Origin: Janibacter sp. DB-40 | GTDB lineage: Bacteria > Actinomycetota > Actinomycetes > Actinomycetales > Dermatophilaceae | Reading direction: 5' to 3' | Assembly (NCBI RefSeq): GCF_029510815.1 | Contig: NZ_CP120360.1 | Coordinates: 1,860,001-1,924,000, forward strand | Length of the DNA stretch: 64,000 bases | Notes under the pieces: generated by a model | The model's database searches: none | What the model saw: the letters and a program-made list of their open reading frames with translations, nothing else | What the model was told of the DNA's origin: nothing | Shown: positions 26,984-37,118 of the stretch, one piece after another | How the letters are laid out: each line of letters begins with the position of its first letter | How positions within the stretch are numbered: the stretch's first letter is position 1 | Position numbers and translations under genes: made by a program

Positions 26984-28156
26984 TCAGGGTCCGGACGGAT
27001 CGCTCGCCCGGGGACGGCCGTCCGGCCGGTCGTCGCGTACCCCAGTGATGACCGGACGGTGGCCGACGACGGTGGCGACCGCACCCAGGGCGACGATCTC
27101 CTCGAGGATGACGCGGGTCGGGGTGAGCATCGTCAGGCGGCCGGCGGAGAGGTCGGCGAGCAGGCGCCCCGCCGGCTCCCAGCCCGACCGGGTCGCCTCG
27201 CTCGTGCGGTGCTGCGGCTGTCCCGGTGCCTCGTGCGGGACGGGGAGGACGTAGAAGGCGACGTCGAAGCGCTTCGGGACGATCGCCGGCGTGATCCAGC
27301 GGTCCCAGGGGTGCAGTGCCGAGGGCGGCGCGACCAGTCCCGTCTCCTCCTCGAGCTCACGCAGGCCCGTCGCCAGCAGCGTCCGGGCGTGCTCCAGGGG
27401 GTCGCTGGGCGTCGGGCTCCAGCGGCCCCAGCGCCGGACGTGCTCGGCCTCGACCTCGGGGCGAAGGGGGATCCCCGCCCCCGCGGCCACGTCACCCGGG
27501 TCGCACCGGCCCCCCGGGAAGACGACGGCGCCGGCCGCGAAGTCCATGGTGCTCTGCCGGTGCTGGACGAAGACCTCCACGCCGTCGGGGCCGTCCCGCA
27601 GCGGGATGACGCTGACCGCCGGCCGCGGCTCGACGGTGCTCGTCGCGAGGTGGACGGACATGATGACCCGGCGCCCTCCCCCGTCGAGTCCGGCCGAGCG
27701 CTCGCGCTCCCGCAGCTCCCGGACGGGCTCGGGTGCGTCGCGCTCGTCGATCTCCCGGAACCCGAGCTGCCGGTAGAAGGGCGCGTTCCAGGGGATGTCG
27801 GCGAAGGTGGACAGCGTCATCGAGGGGTGGCCCCGTCGGGCGGCCTCGGCCTGCGCGGTGGTGACGAGTCCGCGCCCGGTCCCCCGTCGCATGTGGTCCG
27901 GGTGCACCGACAGCTGGTCCAGGTGCGCGTGGCCGCCGAGATCGAGCACGTGGGCGAACCCGACCGGTGGGTCCCCGGCGACGAGGACGAAACCGGGGCG
28001 CTGCAGCCGCTGCTCACCCGAGGGCGCCGGCGACCAGTGCGAGATGTCCATGACCTCGGCGAACATCGGGCCGGCGGCCTCCTCGATCGCGGCGAGGGCG
28101 GCCACCGCCGGGTCGTCCGGCGCGATCGGTCGCACCGGCAGGTGCGGGGGAGTCAT
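26984..28156 (-). CDS. GNAT acetyltransferase-NUDIX hydrolase fusion protein
   Basis: One open frame of 390 residues joins two enzymes. Residues 1-about 165 (MTPPHLPVRPIAPDDPAV...) form a GNAT N-acetyltransferase with the acetyl-CoA motif DHMRRGTGRGLVTTAQAE and WNAPFYRQLGFREID. Residues about 166-390, starting near ATG 27661 (MSVHLATS), form a NUDIX hydrolase of the NUDT19-like type with VVFPGGRCDP and the box residues LRELEEETGL. These are normally separate proteins, and an internal start at 27661 could also give a stand-alone NUDIX. Given several nearby homopolymer errors, a lost stop cannot be excluded. Substrates unknown. Confidence 0.78.
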   Translation of the reverse strand: MTPPHLPVRPIAPDDPAVAALAAIEEAAGPMFAEVMDISHWSPAPSGEQRLQRPGFVLVAGDPPVGFAHVLDLGGHAHLDQLSVHPDHMRRGTGRGLVTTAQAEAARRGHPSMTLSTFADIPWNAPFYRQLGFREIDERDAPEPVRELRERERSAGLDGGGRRVIMSVHLATSTVEPRPAVSVIPLRDGPDGVEVFVQHRQSTMDFAAGAVVFPGGRCDPGDVAAGAGIPLRPEVEAEHVRRWGRWSPTPSDPLEHARTLLATGLRELEEETGLVAPPSALHPWDRWITPAIVPKRFDVAFYVLPVPHEAPGQPQHRTSEATRSGWEPAGRLLADLSAGRLTMLTPTRVILEEIVALGAVATVVGHRPVITGVRDDRPDGRPRASDPSGP

Positions 28157-28170
28157 GCTCCTGGGTCCGG

Positions 28171-29451
28171 TCAGCCGAGGAGGCGGTCGAGGGCCCGGGC
28201 GAGCGGGCCGGGTGGTGGGGCGAACGGGGCGTCGGAGGCCGACCGGGGGCGGCCCTGGTCGTCGACGGCGCTGAGCGCCCGCAGGTAGGAGCGCTCGGCC
28301 CGCTCCGCCGCCCGTCTGCCCTCGTCGGTGTCCGGGCGCACCTCCTGTGCTCGCACCGACCCGGACCGCAGGTTGGCCTGCTCGCTGAGGTAGCGCACGA
28401 CGACGGCGCCGACCGCCGCGACCGGGACCGCGAGGAAAGCCCCGACGATACCGAAAATCGTGCTCCCCACGGTGACCGCGAGCAGGATGATGCCCGCGTG
28501 CAGGTCCATCGAGCGGCCCTGGAGGAAGGGCTGGAGGACATTGCCCTCGATCTGCTGGACGGCGACGACCAGCGCCAGCACGAACAACGCGGTCATCGGC
28601 CCGTTGGCGACGAGCGCGACGAGGACGGCGAGCGCGCCCGCGGCGAAGGCACCGATGATCGGGATGAAGGCTCCGAAGAAGGTCAGCACCGCGAGTGCGA
28701 ACGCCAGCGGGACACCGAGGAGCAGCAGCCCGACCCCGATGAGCACGGCATCGGCGAGTGCCACGATCGCCTGGGTGCGCACGAAGCCCCCGAGGGTGTT
28801 CCACGCCCGGGTGCAGACCTCGGTGAGGTGGTCGCCGGGCCGCTCGCCCGCGGTCCGGCGGACGAAGGGGAGGAAGTCCGGCCCGTCCTTGAGGAAGAAG
28901 AACACCAGGACGAGGACGAGGACGAGCGTGACCAGACCGCTACCCACGGCCGAGGCACCGGCCAGCGCCCCGGAGGCGATCTGTCCACCCTGGTCCTGCA
29001 GCCACTGCGTCGCCCGGGAGACTCCGTCGTCGACCGTGCGGCTGTCGAGGTTGAAGGGGGGCTTCGCCAGCCAGTCCTGCAGGCTCTGCAGACCCTTCGC
29101 GGCGGAGTCGGCCAGTTCACCGGCCTGGCTGACGACGGTCGGGATGATCGCTCCGATCACCCCGAGGAAGACGATGAGCGAGCCGAGGAGGACGAGGACC
29201 GCGGCCAGGGCCGAGGGCACCCGGTGACGTCGCAGCCATGCCGTCACCGGCCACAGGACGGTGGCGACGATGAGGGCGAGGAGGACCGGGAAGATGCCGA
29301 CCCACAGCCTACCGACGAGCCAGCCGACCAGGGCGGCACCGACGGCGATGAGCAGCAGCCGCAGGGACCAGCGGGCGAGCCGGGTGAACCCGTCCCCGAT
29401 GACCGCACCACGATCACGCGGTGGGGGGTGGGTTGTGTCCTGCGTCTGCAC
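28171..29451 (-). CDS. AI-2E family transporter
   Basis: A 426-residue integral membrane protein of the AI-2E (formerly PerM/UPF0118) family, with about eight helices. Family hallmarks are the VFFFLKDGPDFLPFVRR segment after a long helix, GGFVRTQAIVALADAVLIG, and VQQIEGNVLQPFLQGRSMDL near the C-terminus. The hydrophilic tail (RYLSEQANLRSG to the end, about 80 residues) is basic and likely cytoplasmic. Family members export diverse small molecules or Na+; the substrate here is not known. It follows nusB in the same direction. Confidence 0.88.
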   Translation of the reverse strand: MQTQDTTHPPPRDRGAVIGDGFTRLARWSLRLLLIAVGAALVGWLVGRLWVGIFPVLLALIVATVLWPVTAWLRRHRVPSALAAVLVLLGSLIVFLGVIGAIIPTVVSQAGELADSAAKGLQSLQDWLAKPPFNLDSRTVDDGVSRATQWLQDQGGQIASGALAGASAVGSGLVTLVLVLVLVFFFLKDGPDFLPFVRRTAGERPGDHLTEVCTRAWNTLGGFVRTQAIVALADAVLIGVGLLLLGVPLAFALAVLTFFGAFIPIIGAFAAGALAVLVALVANGPMTALFVLALVVAVQQIEGNVLQPFLQGRSMDLHAGIILLAVTVGSTIFGIVGAFLAVPVAAVGAVVVRYLSEQANLRSGSVRAQEVRPDTDEGRRAAERAERSYLRALSAVDDQGRPRSASDAPFAPPPGPLARALDRLLG

Positions 29452-29479
29452 TGCGGCCTCCTGGGCGGATGGGGGTGAT

Positions 29480-29893
29480 TCAGACGAGTGTGGGCTTGAC
29501 CTCGACGATCCGCGCGAGCAGACCGTTGATGAATCGTGGTGACTCGTCGGTGCTCAGCTCCGTGGCCAGCACCACGGCCTCGCTGACGGCGACCTCGTCG
29601 GGCACGTCCTCGCTGTAGAGGATCTCCCAGGCGCCCAGGCGCAGGATCGCCCGGTCCACGTCGGGCATCCGGTCGAGGCCCCAGCCCTGGCTGTAGGTCG
29701 TCAGGGCGTCGTTGATGTCGGTCCAGTGCGCGACCACACCCTGCACCGCGGTGATCGTGTAGGGGTTCAGCGGTGCCGGGGTCACCGGTCGCTCGGCCCG
29801 CTCCCGGGCGAGCTCACCGGCGTTGATCTCCCGTGACTCCGCCTCGAAGAGCAGGTCGACGGCCCGCTTGCGGGCCTTGGTCCGTGCGCTCAC
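29480..29893 (-). CDS. nusB: transcription antitermination factor NusB
   Basis: Helical RNA-binding protein that with NusE binds boxA of rRNA transcripts and aids antitermination. The 137-residue protein opens SARTKARKRAVDLLFEAE and has AILRLGAWEILY and VAVSEAVVLATELSTDES, the family core. GTG start directly follows the efp stop (TGAGTG), as in many actinobacteria. Confidence 0.96.
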   Translation of the reverse strand: MSARTKARKRAVDLLFEAESREINAGELARERAERPVTPAPLNPYTITAVQGVVAHWTDINDALTTYSQGWGLDRMPDVDRAILRLGAWEILYSEDVPDEVAVSEAVVLATELSTDESPRFINGLLARIVEVKPTLV

Positions 29894-30454
29894 TCAGTTC
29901 ACGCGGCCGAGGTAGGAGCCGTCGCGGGTGTCGACCTTGACGCGGGTGCCCTGCTCGAGGAAGAGGGGCACCGAGATCTCGGCACCGGTCTCGAGGGTGG
30001 CCGGCTTGGAGCCGCCGGTGGAGCGATCGCCCTGCAGGCCCGGCTCGGTGTAGGTGATCTCCAGCTCGACCGACGGCGGCAGCTCGACATAGAGGACGTT
30101 GCCCTCGTGCCGGGCCACGACCGCCTCGTTGTTCTCGAGGAGGAACTTGCTCGCGTTGCCCATGACCTCGGGGGTGACGGGGATCTGGTCGAAGGTGCCC
30201 GGGTCCATGAAGATGAAGTCGGTGCCGTCGTTGTACAGGTACTGCATCGTCTGCTTGTCGACGTTCGACGTCTCGACCTTGGTGCCGGCGTTGAAGGTCT
30301 TGTCGATGCTCTTGCCGCTGGTGACGTTCTTCAGCTTCGTGCGCACGAAGGCCGGGCCCTTGCCGGGCTTGACGTGCTGGAACTCCACGACGGTCCACAG
30401 CTGCCCCTCGAGGTTGAGGACCATGCCGTTCTTGAGGTCGTTCGTCGTTGCCAC
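29894..30454 (-). CDS. efp: elongation factor P
   Basis: Rescues ribosomes stalled at polyproline stretches. The 186-residue three-domain protein has the tip loop [16 protein letters not shown] with the conserved Lys, the [15 protein letters not shown] segment and the [16 protein letters not shown] signature. No modification enzyme genes are nearby. It is followed immediately by nusB. Confidence 0.97.
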   Translation of the reverse strand: MATTNDLKNGMVLNLEGQLWTVVEFQHVKPGKGPAFVRTKLKNVTSGKSIDKTFNAGTKVETSNVDKQTMQYLYNDGTDFIFMDPGTFDQIPVTPEVMGNASKFLLENNEAVVARHEGNVLYVELPPSVELEITYTEPGLQGDRSTGGSKPATLETGAEISVPLFLEQGTRVKVDTRDGSYLGRVN

Positions 30455-30528
30455 GTGCTGCTCGCCTTCGCGTCGGAGTCGTTGTCATCCCCGCGCGCCC
30501 GTCCGACGCCCGAGGGCCGCCCAGCATC

Positions 30529-31797
30529 CTAACCGTCGAAGGCGCCGGTCACCCACGTGCGCACCGTCGGTGCGGCCTCGTCGAGCACCGAGACGTGGTC
30601 GGCCCCGGGGACCGTCACGTACTCCAGGTCGGCCCCCCGCTCGCGGTACTGCTCGGCGAGGCGGTCGCTGAGCAGCCGCGGCACGGTGGTGTCCCGGGTG
30701 CCCTGGACGAGCACGACCGGGACCTGCGGGTGCAGCTCGGCCGCGTCGTTGGTCCCGACGACCCGGCCCAGCCGCTCCAGGTCGGCCTCCACCGCCAGGA
30801 AGTCCTCGACGTCGACGCCCCCGAAGGAGTCGGGTCGGAACAACTCGGCGACACACCGCTCCTCCAGGTGCGGCAGCAGGTCCCGGCCCTGCGGACTCAC
30901 CACCTGCTCGAGCGGCACGTCGCCGGTACGGGCAGCGGCGACGAGGAGCGGCCCGAGGAAGGTGGCGGTGGACGAGGTGGACGCAGCCCGCTCCTGCGCC
31001 TCCTCCTCGGCCCGCGAGGCGGAGCGCCCTCCGCCCACCATCTCGACGACCGCGCCCAGCTGGCTCGGCGGGGCCAGTGCGACGATGCCCCGCAGGTCGA
31101 GCCCGGAGGTGTAGGCGCCCGTGAAGCGACTGGTGAACAAGGCCGCCTGCCCTCCCTGGGAGTGGCCCATCGCGACCCACTCGTCGGACAGCTCAGGCGT
31201 GAGCTCGTGGGCCGCCAGGACGATGTCGGCCATGGCTGCACCGGCCGACTGGCCCATGAGGTACGGGTGCGGGCCCGGGGTGCCCAGGCCCTCGTAGTCG
31301 GTGCGCACGACGGCGTAGCCGTCCTCGACGAGCCCGGCGGTCATCCGGTCCATCGCCGCGGTGTAGACGCCGGTCTGCTGGTCGGCCGCGGACCGTGAGG
31401 GCGCGCACCGGTCGGCCGTCCCGGTGGTCCCGTGGCCCCACGCGATCACCGGCCAGCCGCCCTCGGGCGGGTCGCCCGCGGGTGTGGAGACCACCCCGGA
31501 GACGGCCACGGTCTCCCCCTTCGCACTCGTCGAGCGGTAGAGGAGCAGGTGCGTGGTCCCTCCGATGGTCGGCCCGGTGACGATCCGGCGCGACCAGATC
31601 AGGCTGCCGTGCTCCCCGGCAGACACCTGCTCGGGACGCGGCTCGTAGAAGCCGGCCCCCTCCGGCGCCCGCTCCTGCGGGACGGCTCCCTCGGGCGGGC
31701 CGGATCGCCAGAGCAGGACGCTCGCGACGAGGGCGAGCACGAGGACGACGGCACCCCTCGTCCACCACGGATGCAGCCGGGGCCGGGAAGCGCTCAC
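30529..31797 (-). CDS. secreted or membrane-anchored alpha/beta hydrolase, secretory lipase-like
   Basis: About 422 residues from GTG 31797. The N-terminus has a basic stretch and a single hydrophobic helix (residues about 14-33), a signal peptide or anchor. The hydrolase core shows IAWGHGTTGTADRCAPS with an oxyanion-hole pattern, the nucleophile elbow MGHSQGGQAALF, a catalytic Asp region VQGTRDTTVP and His in PGADHVSVLDEA. This layout matches the secretory lipase/LIP family. The substrate is probably an ester outside the cell, by inference. It is divergent from the gene at 31844 with a 46-bp gap. Confidence 0.78.
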   Translation of the reverse strand: MSASRPRLHPWWTRGAVVLVLALVASVLLWRSGPPEGAVPQERAPEGAGFYEPRPEQVSAGEHGSLIWSRRIVTGPTIGGTTHLLLYRSTSAKGETVAVSGVVSTPAGDPPEGGWPVIAWGHGTTGTADRCAPSRSAADQQTGVYTAAMDRMTAGLVEDGYAVVRTDYEGLGTPGPHPYLMGQSAGAAMADIVLAAHELTPELSDEWVAMGHSQGGQAALFTSRFTGAYTSGLDLRGIVALAPPSQLGAVVEMVGGGRSASRAEEEAQERAASTSSTATFLGPLLVAAARTGDVPLEQVVSPQGRDLLPHLEERCVAELFRPDSFGGVDVEDFLAVEADLERLGRVVGTNDAAELHPQVPVVLVQGTRDTTVPRLLSDRLAEQYRERGADLEYVTVPGADHVSVLDEAAPTVRTWVTGAFDG

Positions 31798-31843
31798 GCA
31801 CCCATCCTCGCAGGACGTCACGCCAGGGTGCAGGATGGTTGGT

Positions 31844-33433
31844 ATGAAGCCGAAGTCCCTCCTCCTCGCGTTCGCCGCCGGGACCGCCGGGCTCGCCACC
31901 CGGGACCTGCTCCAGAAGACGCACACGCTCAAGCGCAACTTCCCGGTCGTGGCCAACGCGCGGTTCGCGCTGGAGAAGATCGGACCGGAGCTGCGCCAGT
32001 ACATCGTCACGAGCAACGACGAGGAGCGTCCCTTCAGCCGGGACCAACGCTCGTGGGTGTACGCCTCGGCGAAGAGAGAGAACAACTACTTCGGCTTCGG
32101 TACCGACAACGACATCGAACGGGTCGAGGGCTACCCGATCTTCAAGCACCGCACCTTCTCGGACGTGGCCGCGTCCAGCTCGGTCAAGGACTCCGACCGG
32201 GTCGAGCTGCCCTCGGCGAAGATCCTCGGCGGACCCCGCGGACGCCGCCATGCCTTCCGTCCCCGATCGGTGGTCAACATCTCCGCCATGAGCTACGGCT
32301 CCCTCTCCGGGAACGCCATCGAGGCCCTGAACAAGGGCGCCGAGCACGCCGGGATCATGCACAACACCGGCGAGGGCTCCCTCTCGCCCCACCACCGCCA
32401 GGGCGGCGACCTGATCTTCCAGATCGGCACCGCGTACTTCGGTTGTCGCGACGCCCACGGCAGATTCGACCTGAAGCAGCTCAAGGACGTCGTCGAGTCC
32501 GCACCGGTTCGGGCGATCGAGATCAAGCTGAGCCAGGGCGCCAAGCCCGGGCTGGGCGGTCACCTCCCCGCGGAGAAGATCTCCCCGGAGATCGCCAGCA
32601 CCCGTGGCATCCCGCTGGACCAGGACTGCGTCAGTCCGGCGAGGCACACCGAGTTCGACGACGTCGACTCGATGCTCGACTTCGTCGAGCTGATCGCCCA
32701 GGAGACCGGCCTGCCGGTCGGGATCAAGTCCGCGGTCGGTGGCAACGACCTGTGGGAGGGCCTCGTCGAGCACATGGCCGACGGCCAGCGGGGCGTCGAC
32801 TTCATCCAGATCGACGGGGGCGAAGGGGGGACCGGCGCGGCGCCCCTCGTCTTCAGCGACGCCGTCGCGCTGCCCTACCGCCTGGCCTTCACCCGGGTGT
32901 ACTCGCTCTTCGCCGAGGCCGGCCTGACCGACCGCGTCACCTGGATCGGCAGCGGGAAGCTCGGTCTGCCCGAGAACGCCCTCGTCGCCTTCGCGCTCGG
33001 GGCCGACATGGTCAGCGTCGCCCGCGAGGCCATGCTCGCCATCGGGTGCATCCAGGCGCAGAAGTGCCACACCGACAGGTGCCCCGTCGGCGTCGCGACG
33101 CAGAACCCGTGGCTCGAGCGCGGCCTCGACCCGACGCTCAAGGCCAACCGCCTCGACAACTACGTGCGCACCCTGCGGCGTGACCTGCTCAAGGTCTCCG
33201 AGGCGTGCGGGGTCTGGCACCCGGGCCTGCTCACCGTCGACGACGTCGAGATCCTCCATGGTGAGCGCACGGCGGTCCCGCTCGGCGACATCTACGGCTA
33301 CCGGCCCGGGTGGGGGACCCTCGGCGAGGACGACGCCGCGCAGATCGTCGACATCATGTCCCGCTCGGCGACGCACGGTGAGACGCACCGGCTCGCGCAC
33401 CCGCAGCCGGGGGCACGGCACGCAGTGCCGTGA
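31844..33433 (+). CDS. FMN-binding glutamate synthase-like family protein
   Basis: A 529-residue protein with the central FMN/iron-sulfur domain of glutamate synthase but no glutaminase domain. Visible are VVNISAMSYGSLSGNAIEAL, the HHRQGGDLIFQIG region, DFIQIDGGEGGTGAAPLVF and the cysteines in CIQAQKCHTDRCPVGVATQ that bind the iron-sulfur cluster. A hydrophobic N-terminal segment (residues 1-20) suggests membrane association. Such stand-alone proteins are often mislabelled gltB; the donor and acceptor are unknown. ATG 31844 chosen over the in-frame ATG three codons upstream because of spacing to GGATGG. Confidence 0.87.
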   Translation: MKPKSLLLAFAAGTAGLATRDLLQKTHTLKRNFPVVANARFALEKIGPELRQYIVTSNDEERPFSRDQRSWVYASAKRENNYFGFGTDNDIERVEGYPIFKHRTFSDVAASSSVKDSDRVELPSAKILGGPRGRRHAFRPRSVVNISAMSYGSLSGNAIEALNKGAEHAGIMHNTGEGSLSPHHRQGGDLIFQIGTAYFGCRDAHGRFDLKQLKDVVESAPVRAIEIKLSQGAKPGLGGHLPAEKISPEIASTRGIPLDQDCVSPARHTEFDDVDSMLDFVELIAQETGLPVGIKSAVGGNDLWEGLVEHMADGQRGVDFIQIDGGEGGTGAAPLVFSDAVALPYRLAFTRVYSLFAEAGLTDRVTWIGSGKLGLPENALVAFALGADMVSVAREAMLAIGCIQAQKCHTDRCPVGVATQNPWLERGLDPTLKANRLDNYVRTLRRDLLKVSEACGVWHPGLLTVDDVEILHGERTAVPLGDIYGYRPGWGTLGEDDAAQIVDIMSRSATHGETHRLAHPQPGARHAVP

Positions 33434-33440
33434 TCAGGGG

Positions 33441-34510
33441 TCAGGCGAGTGCCGCGTAGGCCTCGCGCAGCAGGTCCTCCGGTGGGCCCTCGAGGCGCGT
33501 CGGCGCGGCGAGCCCGTCGAGCACGACGAGCCGCAGGGTGGCGCCACGGGTCTTCTTGTCCCTGCGGAGCGCGGCGAGCAGGTCGTCGAAGTCGGCCCGC
33601 GCGTACGTCGTGGGCAGCCCGAGGAGGCCGAGCACGTAGCGGTGCCGGTGCAGCAGCGCCGCGTCGATGTGACCGGTCCGGTGCGCCAGCTCGGCCGCGA
33701 AGACCATCCCGATGGCCACGGCCTCCCCGTGCCGCATGCGGTACTGCTCGTGGTGCTCGACGGCGTGACCGAGCGTGTGCCCGTAGTTGAGGATCTCGCG
33801 CAGGCTCGACTCCCGCAGGTCCGCGGCGACGACCGCGGCCTTGACGGCGATCTTGCGCTCGATGACCTCGCGCAGCGCGGGCGAGCCGGGGTCCTGCACA
33901 CCGGCCGCATCGGCCTCGACCAGCTCGAGGATCCGCGGATCGGCGATGAAGCCGCCCTTGACGACCTCGGCCAGGCCCGCGGCCAGGTCGGCGGGAGGGA
34001 GCGTGTGCAGGTGGTCGAGGTCGCACAGGACCGCAGCGGGGGTGTGGAAGGCGCCGACGAGGTTCTTCCCCTCGGCGGTGTTGATGCCGGTCTTGCCGCC
34101 GACGGCGGCGTCGACCATGCCGAGGACGGTGGTGGGGACGTGGACGACGGCGACGCCGCGCAGCCAGGCGGCAGCGGCCCAGCCGCCGAGGTCGGTGACG
34201 CTGCCACCGCCGACGGCCACGACGGCGTCGCTGCGGGTGAAGCCGGCCTGCCCCATGCGTGCCCACAGACCGCTCGCGACCTCCACGGTCTTCGCCGCCT
34301 CGGCGTCGGGGACGGCCGCGACGTGCACGTCGAGCCCGGCCCGGCGGAGGGATGCGACGACCGGGGCGGCAAGGGTGGCCAACGGTGCGCCGTGGACGAC
34401 GAGCACGCGGGCGACGCCGGCGGGCAGCACGTCGGCCACGTGGGAGGAGACCCCGTGCCCGACGAGGACGTCGTAGTCCCCCCGACGGGGATGGTCGTCA
34501 CCTCGCTCAT
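33441..34510 (-). CDS. aroB: 3-dehydroquinate synthase, apparent frameshift near the start
   Basis: NAD- and metal-dependent second step of the shikimate pathway. The body (from 34439 down) is intact: VVAVGGGSVTDLGGWAAA, GIN TAEGKNLVGAFH-type substrate loop, and metal ligands in LNYGHTLGHAVEHH. The expected start is ATG 34510, overlapping the aroK stop (ATGA), reading [11 protein letters not shown], but this frame leaves the conserved YDVLVGHGVSSHVADVL. One extra base in the C6 run at 34478-34483 restores a continuous 356-residue protein, normal for AroB. Confidence 0.9.
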
Positions 34511-35031
34511 GCGCGGCCCTCCAGCAGGGAGAGCGACTCGGTGACGACGGACTCGGCGTCCCGCCCGGCCGTGTCGATCCGCCAGGTCGCCAGAGCCTCG
34601 TACGTGGGACGACGGGCCTCGGTCGTGCGGATCCACGCCTGGCGGGGGTTGACGGCGAGGAGCGGGCGCGAGCGGTCGAAGCCGATGCGCTTGGCCGCGT
34701 CGGCGATCCCGACGTCGAGGAGGAGGACCCGGTGCCCGGCGAGGGCCTCGGCGACCGCGGGGGTCATCGGGGCACCCCCACCGAGCGCGAGGACGATGCC
34801 CTCCTGCGCCAGCGAGTCGATGACGGCGCGCTGCTCGGCCTCGCGGAAGTACTCCTCGCCGTTCTCGATGAAGAGGTCCGGGACCGACCGGCCCTCGCGC
34901 TCCTCGACGAGCCGGTCGGTGTCGACGACCTGACGTCCGGTGCGCTCGGCGATCCCGGCAGCCACGGTGGACTTGCCCACACCGGGCGGACCGATGACGA
35001 CGACCCAGGGGCCGGACAGGGCGGCGCTCAT
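34507..35031 (-). CDS. aroK: shikimate kinase
   Basis: Phosphorylates shikimate. 174 residues with Walker [15 protein letters not shown], the shikimate-binding Asp in [14 protein letters not shown], the [10 protein letters not shown] segment and [12 protein letters not shown] at 35031 overlaps the aroC stop (ATGA) and the end overlaps aroB, giving the conserved coupled order aroE-aroC-aroK-aroB. Confidence 0.96.
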   Translation of the reverse strand: MSAALSGPWVVVIGPPGVGKSTVAAGIAERTGRQVVDTDRLVEEREGRSVPDLFIENGEEYFREAEQRAVIDSLAQEGIVLALGGGAPMTPAVAEALAGHRVLLLDVGIADAAKRIGFDRSRPLLAVNPRQAWIRTTEARRPTYEALATWRIDTAGRDAESVVTESLSLLEGRA

Positions 35032-36257
35032 GCGTCCCACGACCGCATGAGCTGGGGGATCGACTCGAGGTAGCCACGGTGGTTGCGCGCCGTCTCCGCG
35101 ACGGAGTCCCCGCCGAACTTCTCCACGCAGGCCTCCGCGAGGACGAGGGCGACCATGGCCTGGGCGACCACCCCTGCCGCCGGGACGGCGCAGACGTCGG
35201 AGCGCTGGTGGATCGCCGTCGCCGGGTCGGTCCCCGTGACGTCGACGGTGTCCAGGGCCCGCGGGACGGTGCTGATCGGCTTCATGCCGGCGCGCACGCG
35301 CAGCACGTCCCCGGTGCTCATCCCGCCCTCGGTCCCGCCGGCACGGCTCGTGCGCCGACGGATGGTCCCGTCGGCGTCGCGCTCCATCTCGTCGTGCGCG
35401 GCCGAGCCACGCCGGCGCGCGGTCGTGAACCCGTCGCCGACCTCGACCCCCTTGATCGCCTGGATGCCCATGAGGGCGCCGGCGAGCCGCGAGTCCAGAC
35501 GGCGGTCCCAGTGGACGTGGCTGCCCAGCCCCGGGGGCACGTCGTAGGCCAGCACCTCGACGACACCGCCGAGGGTGTCCCCGTCCTTCTTGGCCGCCTC
35601 GATCTCGGCGACCATCGCCTCGCTGCCCTCGCGGCTCATCGCCCGCACCGGGTCCGCGTCGAGCGCCGCGACGTCGTCGGGGGTCGGCAGCGGACCGTCG
35701 GCCGGCGCCTCCCCCTCGCCGATGGCCACGGTGTGCGCGACGAGGCGGATGCCGTAGGCCTGCTCGAGGAAGCGCTCCGCCACCTCGCCGAGGGCGACCC
35801 GGGCGGCGGTCTCCCGGGCCGAGGCGCGCTCGAGCACCGGACGGGCCTCGTCGAAGCCGTACTTCTGCATGCCGACCAGGTCGGCGTGACCGGGCCGCGG
35901 GCGGGTCAGGGCCTTGTTGCGGGCGAGCTCCTTCTCGGCACCGATGTCGTTCGAGGCACGCAGCGCGGACTCGTCGACCGGGTCGGCGCCCATGACCGCC
36001 TCCCACTTGGGCCACTCGGTGTTGGCGATCATCACGGCGAGGGGGGAGCCGAGGGTGCGCCCGTGGCGCACGCCCCCGAGGAAGGTCACCTCGTCCCGCT
36101 CGAACGTCATCCGGGCCCCGCGCCCGTACCCCAGACGGCGACGGGCCAGGGCGTCGGCGACGTCCGAGGTCGTCACCTCGACGCCCGCGGGCAGTCCCTC
36201 GAGGGTCGCCACGAGGGCCTGTCCGTGCGACTCACCGGCGGTCAACCAACGCAACAT
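35028..36257 (-). CDS. aroC: chorismate synthase
   Basis: FMN-dependent last step of the shikimate pathway, making chorismate. The 409-residue protein has all three family signatures: [36 protein letters not shown], and the C-terminal [17 protein letters not shown], plus [13 protein letters not shown]. The product feeds trpE (partial at the window start). Overlaps aroK by 4 bp. Confidence 0.97.
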   Translation of the reverse strand: MLRWLTAGESHGQALVATLEGLPAGVEVTTSDVADALARRRLGYGRGARMTFERDEVTFLGGVRHGRTLGSPLAVMIANTEWPKWEAVMGADPVDESALRASNDIGAEKELARNKALTRPRPGHADLVGMQKYGFDEARPVLERASARETAARVALGEVAERFLEQAYGIRLVAHTVAIGEGEAPADGPLPTPDDVAALDADPVRAMSREGSEAMVAEIEAAKKDGDTLGGVVEVLAYDVPPGLGSHVHWDRRLDSRLAGALMGIQAIKGVEVGDGFTTARRRGSAAHDEMERDADGTIRRRTSRAGGTEGGMSTGDVLRVRAGMKPISTVPRALDTVDVTGTDPATAIHQRSDVCAVPAAGVVAQAMVALVLAEACVEKFGGDSVAETARNHRGYLESIPQLMRSWDA

Positions 36258-36292
36258 GGCACAGATCCTCGCATCCCGGCGGAGGGGCCGAG

Positions 36293-37114
36293 TCAGGCGT
36301 CCGGGGAGTGACCCAGCGCGGCGCGACCGGCAGCCTGCATCGCCGCCACGGGGGCGGCCACGCCGGTGAAGAGCTCGAACTGCCGCGCGGCCTGGTGCAC
36401 GAGCATCTCCAGACCGGAGACGACCTGCGCGCCGCAGCCGCTGGCCGCGCGGGCCAGGGGCGTCGGCCAGTCCGCGTAGACGACGTCGAGGAGGGTCGCG
36501 CCCGTGAGGTCCTCGTCGACGTGACCCGCCGCTGCTCCGTTCGCCGTCCCGCCCGGGAGCGTCGACACCACGGCCCGGGCACCGGTGCGCGCCCAGTCAG
36601 CCAGGGGGACGACCTCGAGCGTCACGTCCGCGACGTCGCGCAGTGCCTCGGCCCGCTCGGGCCTGCGGGCCGCGACGGTGATGTGGGTGGCTCCCAGCCC
36701 CACCAGTCCCAGCAGGGCCGAGCGGGCCGTCGCGCCGGAGCCGACGACGGTGGCGCGGTCGAGGCCGTCGACACCGGCCTCGCGCAGGGCGGCCGTGATC
36801 CCGTGGACGTCGGTGTTGTCCGCGGCCCAGCCGGTGCCCGTGCGCACGAGCGTGTTGACCGCTCGCGCGGCCCGGGCGGTGTCGGTGACGGTCTCGGCGA
36901 GATCGCCGGCCACGACCTTCAGCGGCATCGTCAGGCTGAGGCCGCGCCACTCCTGCGTGAGCCCCGCGACGAAGGGGGGCAGCCCCCCTTCGTCCACGTC
37001 GTGCGCCGTGTAGCTCCACTCGGTCAGCCCCGCCGCCACGTACCCGGCCCGGTGCAGGGTCGGGGACAGCGAGTGACCGATCGGGGATCCCAGGACGCCG
37101 GCGCGGACGGTCAT
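36293..37114 (-). CDS. aroE: shikimate dehydrogenase
   Basis: NADP-dependent reduction of dehydroshikimate. The 273-residue protein reads [18 protein letters not shown] at the start, the catalytic Lys in [19 protein letters not shown] at the substrate site and [15 protein letters not shown] for NADP. ATG 37114 has GAGGTG just upstream overlapping the mltG stop region. It contains a perfect 12-bp inverted repeat at 36968-36994. Confidence 0.93.
   Translation of the reverse strand: MTVRAGVLGSPIGHSLSPTLHRAGYVAAGLTEWSYTAHDVDEGGLPPFVAGLTQEWRGLSLTMPLKVVAGDLAETVTDTARAARAVNTLVRTGTGWAADNTDVHGITAALREAGVDGLDRATVVGSGATARSALLGLVGLGATHITVAARRPERAEALRDVADVTLEVVPLADWARTGARAVVSTLPGGTANGAAAGHVDEDLTGATLLDVVYADWPTPLARAASGCGAQVVSGLEMLVHQAARQFELFTGVAAPVAAMQAAGRAALGHSPDA
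36968..36994. repeat. perfect 12-bp inverted repeat inside aroE
   Basis: GACGAAGGGGGG (36968-36979) and its exact complement CCCCCCTTCGTC (36983-36994) are separated by three bases. It encodes D-E-G-G-L-P-P-F-V in aroE about 40 codons after the start. In RNA this would be a very stable hairpin. It is two opposed copies of the CGAAGGGGG word found across the window. Confidence 0.9.
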
Positions 37115-37118
37115 CACC

